In this document: one piece after another, positions 63,479 to 64,000 of the stretch
How positions within the stretch are numbered: position 1 is the first letter of the stretch
Layout: each line of letters opens with the position of its first letter
Source of the DNA: Solibacillus daqui
GTDB taxonomy: Bacteria > Bacillota > Bacilli > Bacillales_A > Planococcaceae
NCBI RefSeq assembly: GCF_028747805.1
Contig: NZ_CP114887.1
Span: 1,295,501 to 1,359,500 of the forward strand
Length of the DNA: 64,000 bases
Reading direction: 5' to 3'
The notes under the pieces: generated by a model
What the model was told of the DNA's origin: nothing
The model's input: only the letters and a program-made list of their open reading frames with translations
Databases searched by the model: none
Position numbers and translations under genes: made by a program

Positions 63479-64000
63479 ATGGATTTAATGAAAAAGTCAT
63501 TAGAGATGCATGAAAATTTTGGTGGTAAGATGGAAATTCGCGCAAAGGTTCCTGTTCAAGACAAATACGATTTAAGTTTAGCGTATTCGCCAGGCGTAGC
63601 AGCACCTTGCTTGGAAATTGAAAAAAATCCATCAAAAGTGTATGACTACACAATGAAGGGCAATTTAGTAGCAGTTATTACGGATGGGACAGCAGTGTTG
63701 GGATTAGGGGATATTGGCCCAGAAGCAGCATTACCGGTTATGGAAGGGAAGGCACTACTATTAAAGCGTTTTGCCAATGTTGATGCCGTTCCAGTTTGTT
63801 TAAATACAAAAGATGTTGATGAAATTGTGCAAGTAGTAAAAGCGATTTCGCCAACTTACGGGGGCATTAATTTGGAGGATATTTCAGCACCGCGTTGTTT
63901 TGAAATTGAAGACCGTTTACGTGCTGAATGTAACATTCCCGTATTCCATGACGATCAGCATGGTACAGCGATTGTCGTAGGGGCAGCGTTAATCAATGCA
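63479..64000 (+). CDS. NAD(P)-dependent malic enzyme, 5' part (3' end outside window)
   Basis: The first 174 codons of a bacterial malic enzyme that oxidatively decarboxylates malate to pyruvate. [16 protein letters not shown] (~35-50), the catalytic region [21 protein letters not shown] (two adjacent blocks, ~67-87), [15 protein letters not shown] and the metal-binding [11 protein letters not shown] (~155-165) are characteristic of the short YtsJ/MaeB-type enzymes. AAAAGGGTGATG precedes the ATG at 63479. The frame is open to the window edge. Confidence 0.95.
   Translation, partial: MDLMKKSLEMHENFGGKMEIRAKVPVQDKYDLSLAYSPGVAAPCLEIEKNPSKVYDYTMKGNLVAVITDGTAVLGLGDIGPEAALPVMEGKALLLKRFANVDAVPVCLNTKDVDEIVQVVKAISPTYGGINLEDISAPRCFEIEDRLRAECNIPVFHDDQHGTAIVVGAALINA

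Noticed and set aside
1..64000. CRISPR arrays, complete insertion sequences, prophage genes, rRNA or tRNA genes
   Set aside because: None seen: no regularly spaced repeats, no transposase or integrase domains, and no rRNA or complete tRNA structures.

Overview
The window is a contiguous, AT-rich Firmicute chromosome segment. Gene content and order match the Bacillus subtilis ypiA-qcrABC-ypjA...dapB-mgsA-bshA-cca-birA-panBCD-dinG-ypmB-aspB-asnS-dnaD-nth-ypoC-ponA-recU-yppE-mrfAB-gpsB-rnpB-ypsC-ypvA-dynA neighbourhood. The differences (no ypjD before dapB, no bshB1 between mgsA and bshA, a roc/sigL island inside the ypj region) point to a Planococcaceae-type organism such as Solibacillus or Lysinibacillus. 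That assignment is inferred from gene order and protein resemblance; no 16S rRNA gene is present.

Layout. 1-2.8 kb: end of anmK and two oligopeptide-ABC ATPases. 2.9-7.4 kb: ypiA, ypiB, ypiF and the menaquinol:cytochrome c reductase qcrABC. 7.7-9.0 kb: ypjA and a YugP-type membrane metallopeptidase. 9.3-15.0 kb: a self-contained arginine/ornithine degradation module. rocA-rocD on the minus strand lie behind a recognisable sigma-54 promoter, divergent from a RocR-like enhancer-binding activator and sigL (sigma-54) itself. 15.3-23.8 kb: ypjC, dapB, mgsA, bshA, cca, birA and panBCD. 24-28.6 kb: a LysM/3D cell-wall protein, a DUF423 protein, an orphan lipoamide-dehydrogenase-like flavoprotein, an unrecognised small protein, a CPA2 antiporter, and a candidate structured RNA. 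28.7-36.4 kb: dinG, ypmB, aspB, asnS, dnaD, nth and ypoC. 36.5-39.8 kb: ponA and recU on the minus strand. 40-51.2 kb: yppE and mrfA, an inserted chemoreceptor, mrfB, gpsB, rnpB, a PAS-GGDEF-EAL protein and an rRNA methyltransferase. 51.4-58.2 kb: the ypvA helicase, a CheX-domain protein, a tiny iron-box-controlled peptide gene, and the tandem dynamin dynA. 58.2-64 kb: a rhodanese, a metallo-beta-lactamase-fold hydrolase, the phoU-like/pit phosphate operon, a membrane-anchored trypsin-like protease, and the start of a malic enzyme.

Most of the window is housekeeping: respiration, precursor synthesis, translation, wall synthesis, division and DNA repair. Repair is notably dense, with DinG, YpvA, MrfA, MrfB, Nth and RecU all present.

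The less ordinary material is mostly between genes. A structured repeat family occurs at 21.2, 23.9 and 62.1 kb; two copies fold into the same hairpins with compensatory base changes. A monocistronic 26-residue membrane-peptide gene has a Fur-type box across its predicted start site (54.1 kb). A multi-hairpin candidate RNA lies at 28.47-28.64 kb. A 12-bp inverted-repeat element at 43.3 kb sits beside the chemoreceptor that splits mrfA from mrfB. All of these were read by eye; no alignment, folding or database search was run.
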